Under the pieces are notes generated by a model. That model saw only the letters and a list, made by a program, of their open reading frames with translations. It was not told the origin of the DNA and ran no database searches. This document shows positions 26,990-36,291 of a stretch of 60,985 bases of DNA, piece after piece; positions within the stretch are counted from its first letter, which is position 1; each line of letters starts with the position of its first letter. A program made the position numbers and the translations under genes. This stretch comes from Planctomycetota bacterium (lineage in GTDB: Bacteria > Planctomycetota > Planctomycetia > Planctomycetales > Planctomycetaceae). Where the stretch lies: the NCBI GenBank assembly GCA_016872645.1, contig VGZH01000029.1, positions 1-60,985 of the forward strand, written 5' to 3'.

Positions 26990-27754
26990 CTACATTTCAG
27001 AGTCGTCCAGTTCCAATTCGGGTAAGTCACCCCAGCACTCCTCGGGTGTCCGTGCGACGATCCGCTTCACGGACAATCCGTGCCCCAGCAGGATCAGGCC
27101 GGAGACCGAAGCGATGATTCCGCTGGTAATTGCCGGACCGATTGCGTTCTGCAATCCGAAGACGATTAACCACGCGATCCCCAAGATGAACGCCAGGATT
27201 GCCGGAAACGCACTGCCGTTGAGGACTTCTCGTAACCGATTTGTTCCTGTCAGCCGCACCGGCCAGACGTTGCCGTCGCGAAACAGATGCAGTTGTCGAT
27301 TCAACCAGACTCGGACCCGGCGGCGCGAGGCGAAATACAATCCGATGTGATTCACGACAAACGAAAACAACATGCCGCACAGTCCAATCGTCATCGCCAC
27401 TCGCACCTCATCAATGACTTTCTGTTTGGTGATCGCTCGCCAGCAGCCGGCGAGCACCGGAAACGCGATCGACGACATCAGGAAGATCTTCAAGAAGCCG
27501 CTGCCGACCAGAAACCACCAGATGCTGTGCGACCGTCGCGGCTGTGGATCGACTCGGCACAGCCACGCCGCTGTCCGCCAGTCGTTGAGGCCAAACTTCA
27601 AACAGAACACGGCAACTCCGATCGCCGGATGAGTGGTCAGCTCGGCGACGACGATCGCGACCGCCAGCAACAACCACCACGGAATATGCCAGTGCCGGCC
27701 GCTGGTCGTCGGTTCAATCTCAAATAATTCGCCGGCTCGGACGTCGTCGCTCAT
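26990..27754 (-). CDS. Polytopic membrane protein of unknown function
   Basis: A protein of 254 residues from the ATG at 27754. After a short acidic N-terminus there are about five to six hydrophobic segments (LLLAVAIVVAELTTHPAIGVAV, LVGSGFLKIFLMSSIAFPVL, VAMTIGLCGMLFSFVVNHIGLYF, FPAILAFILGIAWLIVFGL, AITSGIIASVSGLILL). The C-terminus is acidic (ELELDDSEM). No catalytic motif is seen and I do not recognise the family. It diverges from the squalene-hopene cyclase gene and converges with the sulfotransferase. Confidence 0.7.
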   Translation of the reverse strand: MSDDVRAGELFEIEPTTSGRHWHIPWWLLLAVAIVVAELTTHPAIGVAVFCLKFGLNDWRTAAWLCRVDPQPRRSHSIWWFLVGSGFLKIFLMSSIAFPVLAGCWRAITKQKVIDEVRVAMTIGLCGMLFSFVVNHIGLYFASRRRVRVWLNRQLHLFRDGNVWPVRLTGTNRLREVLNGSAFPAILAFILGIAWLIVFGLQNAIGPAITSGIIASVSGLILLGHGLSVKRIVARTPEECWGDLPELELDDSEM

Positions 27755-27912
27755 CGTGGCTAATGATGTAACGCCGCTCGACGGATCCGGCAAACGTTTC
27801 AACTGAACTTGCGGCCGAAACAAATGCGTGCCTACGATCCGCGCGACTTGAAATTGATTGGCCTCCGAAATTGGTCAAGGCAGACTGATTTCTGTTCAGG
27901 AGTTTCAAAGGA

Positions 27913-30099
27913 ATGAGTGCGGATTGGCTGGAATCTCGTGGTCGGCGATTTGATCCAGCTCACGATCGGTTGGGGCGCGGGCCGTCGTTCCCGACCACGC
28001 CGGTGCGAGGCCGCGACTCGGGGAAATCGCACGAGCAAATGGAAGCGACGCTGGCAGCACAAACTCTCGAACAAGCACCCTTGCAGGAAGCGATCGGTCG
28101 TGCGCGGGACTACCTCTTCTCGATCCAGCATGACGACGGTTATTGGTGCGGCGAGCTGGAAGGGGACACGATTCTCGAAAGCGAATACGTCCTGCTGCTG
28201 ACGCATTTGGGTCGCGGACAGTCCGAGCCATCGAAGCGGTGCGCGAGTTACATCCGACAACAACAGCTTCCCGACGGAGCATGGGCGATTTATCCGGGCG
28301 GTCCGTTGGAGATCAGTGCGTCCGTGAAATCGTACTTCGCGCTGAAGATCGTCGGCGACTCGCCGGATGCCGAGCACATGGTTCGCGCACGCAACGCGAT
28401 CCTCGCGGCGGGCGGGGCCGAGAAGGTCAACAGCTTCACGCGATTTTATCTCGCGCTGCTTGGCGTGATTTCCTACGAGCAATGTCCGGCAGTGCCTCCG
28501 GAAGTCGTGCTGCTGCCGAAGTGGATGCCGTTCAACATCTCCGAGATGTCGGCCTGGTCGCGGACGATCATCGTGCCGCTCAGCCTGATGTGGGCATTCC
28601 GGCCAGTCACGGCGCTGCCGGCCGAACAAGGCATTCGCGAACTGTTTGTTCGCTCGCCGGAAGAACTGCCGACGTCGATGCCGAAATGTGAAACGCTCGA
28701 CGCGCTGACCAGGAAGACGTTGATCGATTGGGAGTTGTTCTTTCGCCGCGTCGATGCGACGCTGAAGGCGATCGACCATTGGCGCATCCGACCGCTCCGC
28801 AAGCGGGCGATCAAGAAGGCAACAAAATGGATGCTCGACCGCTTCGCCGACAGCGACGGACTCGGAGCGATCTTCCCGCCGATCGTGTGGAGCATCGTTG
28901 CGCTGCGGTGCCTCGGCTATTCCGACGATTCGCCAGAGGTCCGGTCGCAGTTGCTCGAACTCGAACGGCTGACGATTTCTGAAGGCGACGCCGACCGCTT
29001 GCAGCCGTGCAAATCGCCGGTGTGGGACACCGCGATCGCGACAATTGCTCTGCGCGATGCTGAGGTGCCACCGGAACATCCTTCGCTGCAACAATCGATG
29101 CGCTGGCTATTGTCGCAAGAGATTCGGCAACGAGGGGACTGGGCCGAACGAGACTCAAAAACCGAACCGTCCGGCTGGGCGTTCGAGTTTCGCAATGCAT
29201 TCTATCCAGACGTCGACGACACCGGCATGGTGTGCATCGCGCTCAGCCGCTGCCTGCCGGAACTGAATTGGGCGGCCGACTTCCTGCTCGACGATTGGAG
29301 CGGGCATCCGGAAGACAAAGACGTCGCCGCCGTCGTCGCCGGAAAGGCCGAAGACGCGGAAGATGCGGTGGCTCAAGTCCGGTCGATGGGACCAATTCTC
29401 AGCGCGGTGCATCGAGGAGCTCGCTGGATTCTGGCGATGCAATCCAGCGACGGTGGCTGGGGCGCGTTTGACAAAGACAACACGCGCGAATTGTTCACTC
29501 GTGTTCCGTTCGCTGATCACAACGCGATGATCGATCCCAGCACCGCCGACTTGACCGCTCGCATGATCGAAATGTTCGCGGGCCTGGGAGTGTCGATCGA
29601 CCATCCGGCGATTCAACGAGGTTTGAAATTCGTCTGGTCGAAACAGGAGCACGATCACTGCTGGTACGGCCGTTGGGGAGTCAACTATCTCTACGGCACC
29701 TGGCAGGTGATCGTCGGACTGACACAGATCGGCATCCCGACAACCGACCCGCGCATCCGTCGCGCGGTCGAGTGGCTCAAAGCCAAACAGCAAAGCAACG
29801 GCGGCTGGGGCGAAACGATTCGCAGCTACGACGAACCTGCTCTGCGCGGACAAGGCGAAACGACGGCTTCGCAAACCGCGTGGGCTTTGCTCGGCCTGAT
29901 CGCAGCCGGCGAAGGTCATTCCGAAGAGACGCGTCGCGGAATCGAGTATCTTCTCCACACGCAACTTCCCGACGGCACCTGGCACGAGGCCCAATGGACC
30001 GGTACCGGCTTTCCGAAGGTCTTCTATCTGAAGTACCACCTCTATCGAATTTACTTCCCGTTGATGGCTCTGGGCCGGTTTGCCAGGGGATCCGCTTGA
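27913..30099 (+). CDS. shc: Squalene-hopene cyclase
   Basis: A protein of 728 residues; the ATG at 27913 has AAGGA just upstream, while an internal ATG at 28039 would give the more usual N-terminus. It is an (alpha/alpha)-barrel terpene cyclase of class II: the protonating D-x-D-D motif is PDVDDTG at about 432-435, and several QW repeats are visible (QSSDGGWGAFDKDN, QQSNGGWGE, QLPDGTW). It converts squalene to hopene at the membrane, the first step of hopanoid formation. No squalene-synthesis (hpnCDE) genes lie nearby, so the pathway is dispersed. Confidence 0.96.
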   Translation: MSADWLESRGRRFDPAHDRLGRGPSFPTTPVRGRDSGKSHEQMEATLAAQTLEQAPLQEAIGRARDYLFSIQHDDGYWCGELEGDTILESEYVLLLTHLGRGQSEPSKRCASYIRQQQLPDGAWAIYPGGPLEISASVKSYFALKIVGDSPDAEHMVRARNAILAAGGAEKVNSFTRFYLALLGVISYEQCPAVPPEVVLLPKWMPFNISEMSAWSRTIIVPLSLMWAFRPVTALPAEQGIRELFVRSPEELPTSMPKCETLDALTRKTLIDWELFFRRVDATLKAIDHWRIRPLRKRAIKKATKWMLDRFADSDGLGAIFPPIVWSIVALRCLGYSDDSPEVRSQLLELERLTISEGDADRLQPCKSPVWDTAIATIALRDAEVPPEHPSLQQSMRWLLSQEIRQRGDWAERDSKTEPSGWAFEFRNAFYPDVDDTGMVCIALSRCLPELNWAADFLLDDWSGHPEDKDVAAVVAGKAEDAEDAVAQVRSMGPILSAVHRGARWILAMQSSDGGWGAFDKDNTRELFTRVPFADHNAMIDPSTADLTARMIEMFAGLGVSIDHPAIQRGLKFVWSKQEHDHCWYGRWGVNYLYGTWQVIVGLTQIGIPTTDPRIRRAVEWLKAKQQSNGGWGETIRSYDEPALRGQGETTASQTAWALLGLIAAGEGHSEETRRGIEYLLHTQLPDGTWHEAQWTGTGFPKVFYLKYHLYRIYFPLMALGRFARGSA

Positions 30100-30115
30100 A
30101 ATTGGCTGTTAGTCC

Positions 30116-30144
30116 TTGGTCATCCGAAAAGCATTAATGACCAA
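30116..30144. terminator. Inverted repeat between convergent genes
   Basis: Eight-base perfect arms TTGGTCAT (30116-30123) and ATGACCAA (30137-30144) flank 13 bases between the convergent cyclase and HD-domain genes. The position suits a shared terminator, but no clear T-run follows and the arms are AT-rich. Confidence 0.35.
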
Positions 30145-30168
30145 TAACCAACGATCAATTGCCTTGAG

Positions 30169-31140
30169 TTACTTCGCGGTCTGTCCCTTGAACAGCTTGC
30201 GGTCGATTCGGGCCAGGAACGGGGTCCAGGTTGAGCCGGTGTTGGGATCGTCGGCGATCGTGCGGGCGAACTCGTGGACCTTCGCGTCGAGGTTGTCGAG
30301 GTGATGCAAGGCGATCGCTTCGGGAGTCATCGGCAGGCGGACGGCTCCGTGCTCGTAGGAACCGTGATGGCTGGCGATCATGTGCTTGAGCCGCAACGCG
30401 ATCTCGGTCGGGAACGATTCGTTGGTCAGCCGTTCGACCTCGGCGATTTTCTCGGTCAGCATCTCGATGCCGATGATCAGGTGGCCGAGCAACTGCCCCT
30501 CATCGGTGTAGACGAAGGCATTGTCGAGACTCATCTCACGGACCTTGCCGAGGTCGTGCAAGAAGATGCCAGCCAGTAACACGTCGAAGTTGACGGCCGG
30601 GTAAAGGTCGCGAATCCGCTTAGCGGTCTCGAGCATGTTGACAATGTGCTCGACCAAGCCGCCACGATAGGCGTGATGCGTTTTAACTCCGGCGGCGGCC
30701 TTGGAGAGATCATCCATCAACTCGTCATCGATCAGGAAGCATTCCATGAGTGCTCGAAGCTGCGGATGCTCGATCGACAGCAACAAGTTGCGGAGCTTGC
30801 GAAGCAATGCTTCGACGTCAGCGTTCGGACGCTGCTCGAAATCCTCGGGGTTGAGGATGTTGGCGGGGACGGTCCGGATTTGAGTCAGGATCATTTGCAG
30901 GTTGCCCTGATGAAGCTGGACTCGGCCGCAGACTTTGACGAAGTCGCCAGCGTTGACGTTGGCGAGCGATTCCTCGACCACGTTCCACATCAGGCCGGAC
31001 ATGGTTCCGGTACGGTCGCGCAGCGAGGCAAGCAAAAAGAGATTTGCTTGTCGGTTGGCTCGAAGCTGCTTGTCCGCCAGCAAGTAGACTTCTTCGACGG
31101 AATCGCCGTCCTTTAACTCTTTCAAAAACTGACGAGCCAT
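30169..31140 (-). CDS. YhaM-like OB-fold/HD-domain phosphohydrolase (3'-5' exoribonuclease family)
   Basis: A protein of 323 residues. An N-terminal OB-fold nucleic-acid-binding region (about 14-95, LFLLASLRDRTGTMSGLMW, VKVCGRVQLHQGNLQ) precedes an HD domain (about 155-290) with His at HHAYRGGLVEH, the HD pair in FLHDLGKV (195-196) and a later His in IASHHGSYEHG. This architecture matches YhaM, a Mn2+-dependent 3'-5' exoribonuclease. Its length matches the family. A terminator-like hairpin lies just upstream, separating it from the YTV protein gene. Confidence 0.88.
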   Translation of the reverse strand: MARQFLKELKDGDSVEEVYLLADKQLRANRQANLFLLASLRDRTGTMSGLMWNVVEESLANVNAGDFVKVCGRVQLHQGNLQMILTQIRTVPANILNPEDFEQRPNADVEALLRKLRNLLLSIEHPQLRALMECFLIDDELMDDLSKAAAGVKTHHAYRGGLVEHIVNMLETAKRIRDLYPAVNFDVLLAGIFLHDLGKVREMSLDNAFVYTDEGQLLGHLIIGIEMLTEKIAEVERLTNESFPTEIALRLKHMIASHHGSYEHGAVRLPMTPEAIALHHLDNLDAKVHEFARTIADDPNTGSTWTPFLARIDRKLFKGQTAK

Positions 31141-31205
31141 GAGCGAAGCCTTCTAAGGCGGCTCAGCGGTTTGCGAGCAGCCGAGGCGAATGTTAGGGGC
31201 GAACT

Positions 31206-31254
31206 GAAAACGAAAGAAGGCCGGCGAAACTTGTCGCCAGCCTTCGTGTTTTCG
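31206..31254 (-). terminator. Hairpin downstream of the YTV-repeat gene
   Basis: GGCGA (31223-31227) and TCGCC (31234-31238) form the core, extended by GAAGGC/GCCTTC and by flanking GAAAAC/GTTTTC, giving a long imperfect stem with A/T-rich edges. It lies just after the YTV gene stop on the minus strand and before the HD gene start, as expected for an intrinsic terminator. Confidence 0.55.
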
Positions 31255-31285
31255 TAGGACGGGCAAGAGTGCCCCTCCTCTGGCT

Positions 31286-32668
31286 TTACTTTGTCCCACA
31301 GTTTGGGCCAGGTTGACCTGCGACGCAGGTCGGGCAGCTTGGCTGCGGGCAGACCGGACTGCAGACCGTGTAGGGTACCTGGCGGCAAACGACTCGCGGC
31401 ACGCAGTAGCTTTGCTTGACCGGCACTTGGCGAGCGACGCAGCGAGTGCGTGTCTCCATGCGGGTGTAAGGCACTTGCTTGCAGACCGTGTAGGGAACCT
31501 TGCGAGTGCGCGTCTCGGTGACCGTCGTGCAAGTCGTGTAGGGCACCTTCTTCGTGTAGCACTTCTCCGTCCACGAGCAGGTGACGTATGGCACTTTGCG
31601 AGTCCGGCATTCTTGGCGAGTGCTGCAAACCGTATACGGCACCTTGCGAGTGCGCGTCTCGGTTTGCATCGTGCAGGTCGTGTACGGCACTTTGCAGGTG
31701 CGCGTTTCCTGAGTCATCGTGCAGGTCGTGTACGGCACTTTGCGAGTGCAGGTTTGCTGCACGGTGCGGCAGACTTGGTAGGGAACTCGGCAGGTCCGAG
31801 TCTCCGGAATCCAGCGCGTGCAGCAGACTGCTTGCTTGACGACTTTCGGGCACCAGACCTTGCGGCAGCAGATGGTCGGCGGACATTGAACTTGAACGGT
31901 ACGGCAGCAGCCAGGCTTGTAGGTGCAGCAACCAGTGCAGGGATCTTGGCTCCAGCATCCTGGATCCTGCACGCACTTGTTGATGATCGGGCCAGGGACG
32001 CACTCACTGACCGTCTTCCATTCGCCGCAGCAGACATCGACGTACTTCGTCTCGGTGCAGGGGCGGCAAACGGTGTAGCAGACGTCTTTGTAGCACGTCT
32101 CGGACACGACTTTGCAGGTCGTGTAGCACTCGTCCCGCCAGCACGTTTGCACGCAGGGCTTGCAGACGGTGTAGCACTGATCGCGATAGCAGGTTTGATA
32201 GCACGGCTTGCAGACGTTGTAGCACTCGTCGCGCCAGCAGGTTTGCGTACAGGGAACACAAACAGTGTAGGACTCGTCACGGTAGCAGGTCTGGTAGCAC
32301 GGCACGCGCATCGTGCAGGTCTCGTCGCGCCAGCAGGTTTGAGTCACAGGACGGCAGACGGTGTAGCACTCATCGCGATAGCAAGTTTCATAGCAAGTCT
32401 TCGTGCAGCAGACGGGAACCTGCTCGCACAACTGATCGTAGACGGTCTGATAGCAGATCTTTTCACAGCGGTCCCAAACGACGTCCTGGACCGTCTTGTA
32501 ACAGGTCGTGCATTGCTGCTGAGCCTGGCAGAGATCACCACAAGGAGCGCAGGTTGAAGTCGGGCAACAGTTGTAGCTGGCCGCCCCGCAATATCCCGCT
32601 TGTGCGACGTGAGCTCCCGCCAGCAGCAAGAACAAGACGCACAACATCGTCCACACGTTGCGTTTCAT
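31286..32668 (-). CDS. Cysteine-rich YTV-repeat cell-wall protein
   Basis: A protein of 460 residues from the ATG at 32668 with a clear signal peptide (about 1-24, ending HVAQAG). About 75 residues are Cys (16%). Two repeat classes follow. Residues about 90-195 have tandem units of roughly 22 residues built on C-[YW]-R-D-E-C-Y-T-V-C-x-P-C. Residues about 285-440 have units of roughly 17-20 residues built on T-R-K-V-P-Y-T-[TV]-C. A Cys/Pro-rich linker joins them. This matches the YTV-domain proteins described from Rhodopirellula baltica as cell-wall constituents. Extensive disulfide cross-linking in the proteinaceous wall is the likely role. A long leader with a stem-loop lies upstream. Confidence 0.88.
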   Translation of the reverse strand: MKRNVWTMLCVLFLLLAGAHVAQAGYCGAASYNCCPTSTCAPCGDLCQAQQQCTTCYKTVQDVVWDRCEKICYQTVYDQLCEQVPVCCTKTCYETCYRDECYTVCRPVTQTCWRDETCTMRVPCYQTCYRDESYTVCVPCTQTCWRDECYNVCKPCYQTCYRDQCYTVCKPCVQTCWRDECYTTCKVVSETCYKDVCYTVCRPCTETKYVDVCCGEWKTVSECVPGPIINKCVQDPGCWSQDPCTGCCTYKPGCCRTVQVQCPPTICCRKVWCPKVVKQAVCCTRWIPETRTCRVPYQVCRTVQQTCTRKVPYTTCTMTQETRTCKVPYTTCTMQTETRTRKVPYTVCSTRQECRTRKVPYVTCSWTEKCYTKKVPYTTCTTVTETRTRKVPYTVCKQVPYTRMETRTRCVARQVPVKQSYCVPRVVCRQVPYTVCSPVCPQPSCPTCVAGQPGPNCGTK

Positions 32669-33060
32669 CGCAAGCACTCCTCACTCATCATCGCGGTGCA
32701 CTCTTAGTTGGTAGTTTGTCCTGTGTGGCCTGCGCACGAAAACTTGAGCGAAGCTCAAACTTTCGCGATGACGACCCGGCGCAGGCTGAACACCTCCGTC
32801 GCGGTCATTCGCCAGAACGAACTCCCTCCCTAGAGATGGTCCTGTGACCAATGCCTGACACCGTGGACTCACTCGAGTTCCTCTCACTCGTCGTCATCGT
32901 AAATCGGCATGCCATCGCTGAAGACTGTGCTCAAAGCCGACCACTGTTGGAGGATCACAGTCGAAAAATCGGGCGCAGCTTCACAGACCGCTACAACTCA
33001 TCCGGTCGCGCTGGCGAGCGGCAAGAATTGCCAATCGGGAGACCTGGCCGCAAAACAAAC
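32669..33060 (-). promoter_or_regulatory. Intergenic leader region with nested stem-loop upstream of the YTV gene
   Basis: About 390 bases hold no recognisable gene. A nested stem-loop is present. Outer arms GCCTGCGC (32728-32735) and GCGCAGGC (32779-32786) enclose an inner hairpin with 13-base arms (32737-32749 and 32753-32765, two mismatches) and a GAA loop. It lies about 60-120 bases before the YTV start, so it could be in the 5' leader of that mRNA or end the LOG-family transcript. Confidence 0.4.
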
Positions 33061-33627
33061 TCACTTCGGATCGTGAACGATCGTCTCGGCCGCGAGTCGG
33101 CTGAGCAGCACTTCTGGCCGCTCTTCGATGACCAGCAGATTGCGATGTTTTGGCTGAATGAAGCCTTCCTGCACCGCGTGATCGACCAATCGCAGAAGCG
33201 GGTCGTAGTAGCCGCCGACGTTCAGCAAACCGGTCAGCTTGCGATGCAGCTTCAACTGCGACCAGGTGACGACTTCGAAAAACTCCTCGAAGGTTCCAAA
33301 TCCACCCGGCATTGCGACGAAGGCGTCCGACAGGTCAGCCATCAACGCCTTGCGAGCGTGCATCGAAGCGACGACGTGCATTTTGGTCACGCCGGAATGC
33401 AGCAGTTCTTTGGTCGCCAGAGAGTCCGGGATGACACCGATGACCTCGCCCCCGTCAGCCAGCATGGCATCGGCGAGCACTCCCATCAGGCCGATACTGC
33501 CGCCGCCGTAAACTAAACCGGTCCCCTCGCGGGCTAGCAATTGTCCGAGTTCGACGGCCGCCGCGCGATACCGCGGGTCCATTCCGACTTTCGAACCACA
33601 AAAGACACAAAGACGTCGCAAACGCAT
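33061..33627 (-). CDS. LOG-family (TIGR00730) Rossmann-fold protein
   Basis: A protein of 188 residues from the ATG at 33627. It begins with the typical LCVFCGSK, has YGGGSIGLMG and the family motif PGGFGTFEEFFE, which is the PGGxGTxxE signature of cytokinin-activating phosphoribohydrolases (LOG) and lysine-decarboxylase-like proteins. The probable reaction is hydrolysis of a nucleoside 5'-monophosphate to base and ribose-5-phosphate. It diverges from the oxidoreductase gene at 33750. Confidence 0.92.
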   Translation of the reverse strand: MRLRRLCVFCGSKVGMDPRYRAAAVELGQLLAREGTGLVYGGGSIGLMGVLADAMLADGGEVIGVIPDSLATKELLHSGVTKMHVVASMHARKALMADLSDAFVAMPGGFGTFEEFFEVVTWSQLKLHRKLTGLLNVGGYYDPLLRLVDHAVQEGFIQPKHRNLLVIEERPEVLLSRLAAETIVHDPK

Positions 33628-33749
33628 GATTTCTCCTTCTCCGAAATCGCCGAGGTCGCAGAGTTTGAAAACTCGCGGGCCACTCTGCAAACTGCGGACG
33701 TGTTTACGGAATTGCCAAACCTTCTCCGCTTGCTCAAGGAACTCCCGCC

Positions 33750-35069
33750 ATGTCTCGCCGCCTCAGCCGACGTCAGTTTTTGGGAACCTCCGCCGCCGCG
33801 ACCGCTTGGTGGGTGGGGATGTCCGACCGCAGCTTTGCTCAATCGAAGTCCCCGAATGAAAAGTTGAACCTCGCGATCGTCGGCGTCGCCGGCAAAGGAG
33901 GGGACAACGTCAACAACCTCGTCAGCGAGAACATGGTCGCCCTGTGTGACGTTGATCGGAACAATCTCGGCAAAGCAGGTGAGCGGTTCCCGAACGCCAC
34001 GAAGTTCGAAGACTACCGCGAGATGTTCGACAAGATGCAGGACAAGATCGACGCGGTCGTCGTTTCGACTGCCGATCACACGCACGCTCCGCCGAGCGCG
34101 CTGGCGATGACGCTGGGCAAACACGTCTACTGCGAGAAGCCGCTGGCTCACACGGTGCGTGAGGCTCGCGTGCTGGCGGGACTGGCCAAGAAGCACAAAC
34201 TCGCCACGCAGATGGGGACTCAGATTCACGCCGGCGACAACTACCGCCGAGTCGTCGAGGTCATTCAAAGCGGCGCGATCGGCCCGGTGCGAGAAGTCTT
34301 TAACTGGTGCAACAAGGGTTGGTCCGATGGCCGCTTCGGAACACCGAAGCCGGCCCCCGCGCATCTGAATTGGGACCTGTGGCTTGGCCCGGCCAAGCAG
34401 CGCGAGTTCTGCGACGGCATTCATCCGGCCAACTGGCGACGCTTCTGGGAATACGGCTCCGGGACGTTCGGCGACATGGCGTGCCACGTTATGGACTTGC
34501 CGTTCTGGGCGCTCAATCTGCGATATCCGACTTCTGCCGCGTGCGAAGGACCGGAACTGCATCCGGACGGAGCACCCGCCTGGACGAAATGCGATTTCGA
34601 CTTCCCGGCTCGAGGTGATATGCCAGCTTTGAAGTTTCACTGGTCGGACGGCGGAGCTCATCACGATCTCGTCAAGAACACGAAAGACCCCAGCGGCCGG
34701 TCACTCAGCGAATGGGGACTCGGTGCGCTGTTCGTCGGCGACAAGGGGATGCTGGCCGCAGATTACGGCCGGTATGTCCTGTTGCCGCAGGATAAGTTCA
34801 CGGACTTCAAAGCGCCGGAGAAAACAATTCCCGCGTCGATCGGTCACTGGCGCGAGTGGGTCCAAGCCTGCAAGACCGGCTCCCCGACGACGTGCAACTT
34901 CGATTACTCCGGAGCATTGACGGAAACGGTGCTGCTCGGCATTGTCGCGTTCCGTGCCGGAGCAAAACTCGATTGGGATGCGACCGCACTCAAAGCTCGC
35001 AACTCGTCAAAAGCGGATGTGTTCCTGACCAAAGAATACCGCAAGGGCTTTGAGGTCGCCGGCCTCTGA
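33750..35069 (+). CDS. Gfo/Idh/MocA family oxidoreductase with Tat signal
   Basis: A protein of 439 residues. The N-terminus MSRRLSRRQFLGTSAAA is a twin-arginine signal, so the protein is exported folded, probably with its nicotinamide cofactor. The Rossmann domain (LNLAIVGVAGKGGDNV) and the conserved EKPLAHT (Lys at the catalytic position) are present, as is GTFGDMACHVMDLPFW in the substrate domain. The family oxidises or reduces sugars and sugar acids. It is the first gene of a five-gene same-strand run, ahead of a ketodeoxygluconate-kinase-like gene and a KdgF-like cupin. Confidence 0.93.
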   Translation: MSRRLSRRQFLGTSAAATAWWVGMSDRSFAQSKSPNEKLNLAIVGVAGKGGDNVNNLVSENMVALCDVDRNNLGKAGERFPNATKFEDYREMFDKMQDKIDAVVVSTADHTHAPPSALAMTLGKHVYCEKPLAHTVREARVLAGLAKKHKLATQMGTQIHAGDNYRRVVEVIQSGAIGPVREVFNWCNKGWSDGRFGTPKPAPAHLNWDLWLGPAKQREFCDGIHPANWRRFWEYGSGTFGDMACHVMDLPFWALNLRYPTSAACEGPELHPDGAPAWTKCDFDFPARGDMPALKFHWSDGGAHHDLVKNTKDPSGRSLSEWGLGALFVGDKGMLAADYGRYVLLPQDKFTDFKAPEKTIPASIGHWREWVQACKTGSPTTCNFDYSGALTETVLLGIVAFRAGAKLDWDATALKARNSSKADVFLTKEYRKGFEVAGL

Positions 35070-35217
35070 CCACCACCCGCGCTCGGCGTGGGTCGCTCGA
35101 TCTCGCCGTTTTGCCCGACCGTAGGTCTTCCGCAGCGAAGGGAGACCTGCGGCCCAAGACAGCAGCGGGGTCGGCAGACCCACACCGAACGCATCACTCA
35201 CCTCAACGAAAGACAAC

Positions 35218-36291
35218 ATGCTCAACATCTCTCAGACTGGGGCTTTGGATTTTCTGTCGCTCGGTGCGCTCGTGCATCGGCTCGACCCGGGCATCATCCC
35301 GTTCCGCAAAGCGAACAAGTGCGACATTCACGTCAGCGGCGGTGAGTTCAATGTCTCGGCGAATCTGTCCGACTGCTTCCGGATGAATACCGGCGTCGCG
35401 AGCGCGATGGTCGATTATCCGATCGGCCACTTGATCGCTGAACGAGTCCGCGCGATGGGCGTGAAACCGTTCTACAAGCACTTTGAACATGACGGCGTCA
35501 CCGGCCCGAATATGGCCACCGTCTACAGCGATCAAGGTTTGGGTGTCCGCGCGCCGGTCGTGTTCTACAACCGCAGCAATGAGGGAGCCGCTCGGCTGAA
35601 GAAAGGGGACTTCGATTGGAAATCGATCATGGCTGGCGGAGTTCGATGGTTTCACAGTGGCGGCATCTTCGCCGCGCTCTCCTCGACGACTCCCGATTTG
35701 ATTATCGAAGGAATGCAAGCTGCAAAGGCGGCTGGTGCGGTCGTCTCGTTCGACCTCAACTTCCGAGCAAAGCTTTGGCAAATTTCCGGCGGCTTGGAGA
35801 CTGCTCAAGCAACCTTGCGAAGAATCTGCGCGAACGTGGATGTGCTGGTTGGCAATGAAGAAGATTTGCAGAAGGGACTCGGCCTGAAGGGGCAAGATGT
35901 CGAATCCTCATCAAAGCTCGACCCGGCCGCGTTCTTCGGCATGATGGACGACGTCGTCAAGCAACTGCCGAACATCAAGGTGGTCGCCACGACGCTGCGC
36001 GAAGTCCACACGACCAACAAGCACGACTGGAGTGCCGTCTGCTGGATCGAAGGGAAGACGTACCAAGCTCCGACGTGTGAACTCGGCGTCTACGACCGAG
36101 TTGGCGGGGGCGATGGGTTCGCAGCCGGATTCATCTACGGACTGCTCAAGGGCCGCTCGCCGGAAGAGGCGATCAAGCTCGGCTGGGCACACGGCGCGCT
36201 GCTGACGACCTTTCCCGGTGACACCACGATGGCTACGGTCGATCAAGTCGAAGCGTTCGCGAAGGGCGGCTCGGCACGAATTCAGCGATAA
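35218..36291 (+). CDS. PfkB-family sugar kinase, 2-keto-3-deoxygluconate kinase-like
   Basis: A protein of 357 residues. PfkB features: N-terminal GGxxxN-type substrate segment (HVSGGEFNVSANLS), SFDLNFRAKLW typical of KDG kinases, and the C-terminal anion hole with catalytic Asp in YDRVGGGDGFAAGFIYG. The expected reaction is ATP-dependent phosphorylation of 2-keto-3-deoxygluconate to KDPG, the entry of uronates into central metabolism. The KdgF-like cupin downstream supports this. A 148-base gap separates it from the oxidoreductase, and the start ATG at 35218 is preceded by a weak purine tract. Confidence 0.85.
   Translation: MLNISQTGALDFLSLGALVHRLDPGIIPFRKANKCDIHVSGGEFNVSANLSDCFRMNTGVASAMVDYPIGHLIAERVRAMGVKPFYKHFEHDGVTGPNMATVYSDQGLGVRAPVVFYNRSNEGAARLKKGDFDWKSIMAGGVRWFHSGGIFAALSSTTPDLIIEGMQAAKAAGAVVSFDLNFRAKLWQISGGLETAQATLRRICANVDVLVGNEEDLQKGLGLKGQDVESSSKLDPAAFFGMMDDVVKQLPNIKVVATTLREVHTTNKHDWSAVCWIEGKTYQAPTCELGVYDRVGGGDGFAAGFIYGLLKGRSPEEAIKLGWAHGALLTTFPGDTTMATVDQVEAFAKGGSARIQR

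Noticed and set aside
27832-29094. Minus-strand open frame of 420 residues across the squalene-hopene cyclase start
   Set aside because: Antisense of a confidently identified gene in GC-rich DNA; composition is Arg/Gln-rich with no domain.
31440-32440. Possible CRISPR-like or tandem DNA repeat array
   Set aside because: The periodicity is that of protein repeats of the YTV gene; units vary in length and sequence, and there are no unique spacers.
31313-32557. Long plus-strand open frame of 414 residues opposite the YTV gene
   Set aside because: It is the antisense of the Cys-rich repeats; its Ala/Arg/Asp/Leu-rich repetition simply mirrors the YTV codons and there is no ribosome-binding site or family motif.
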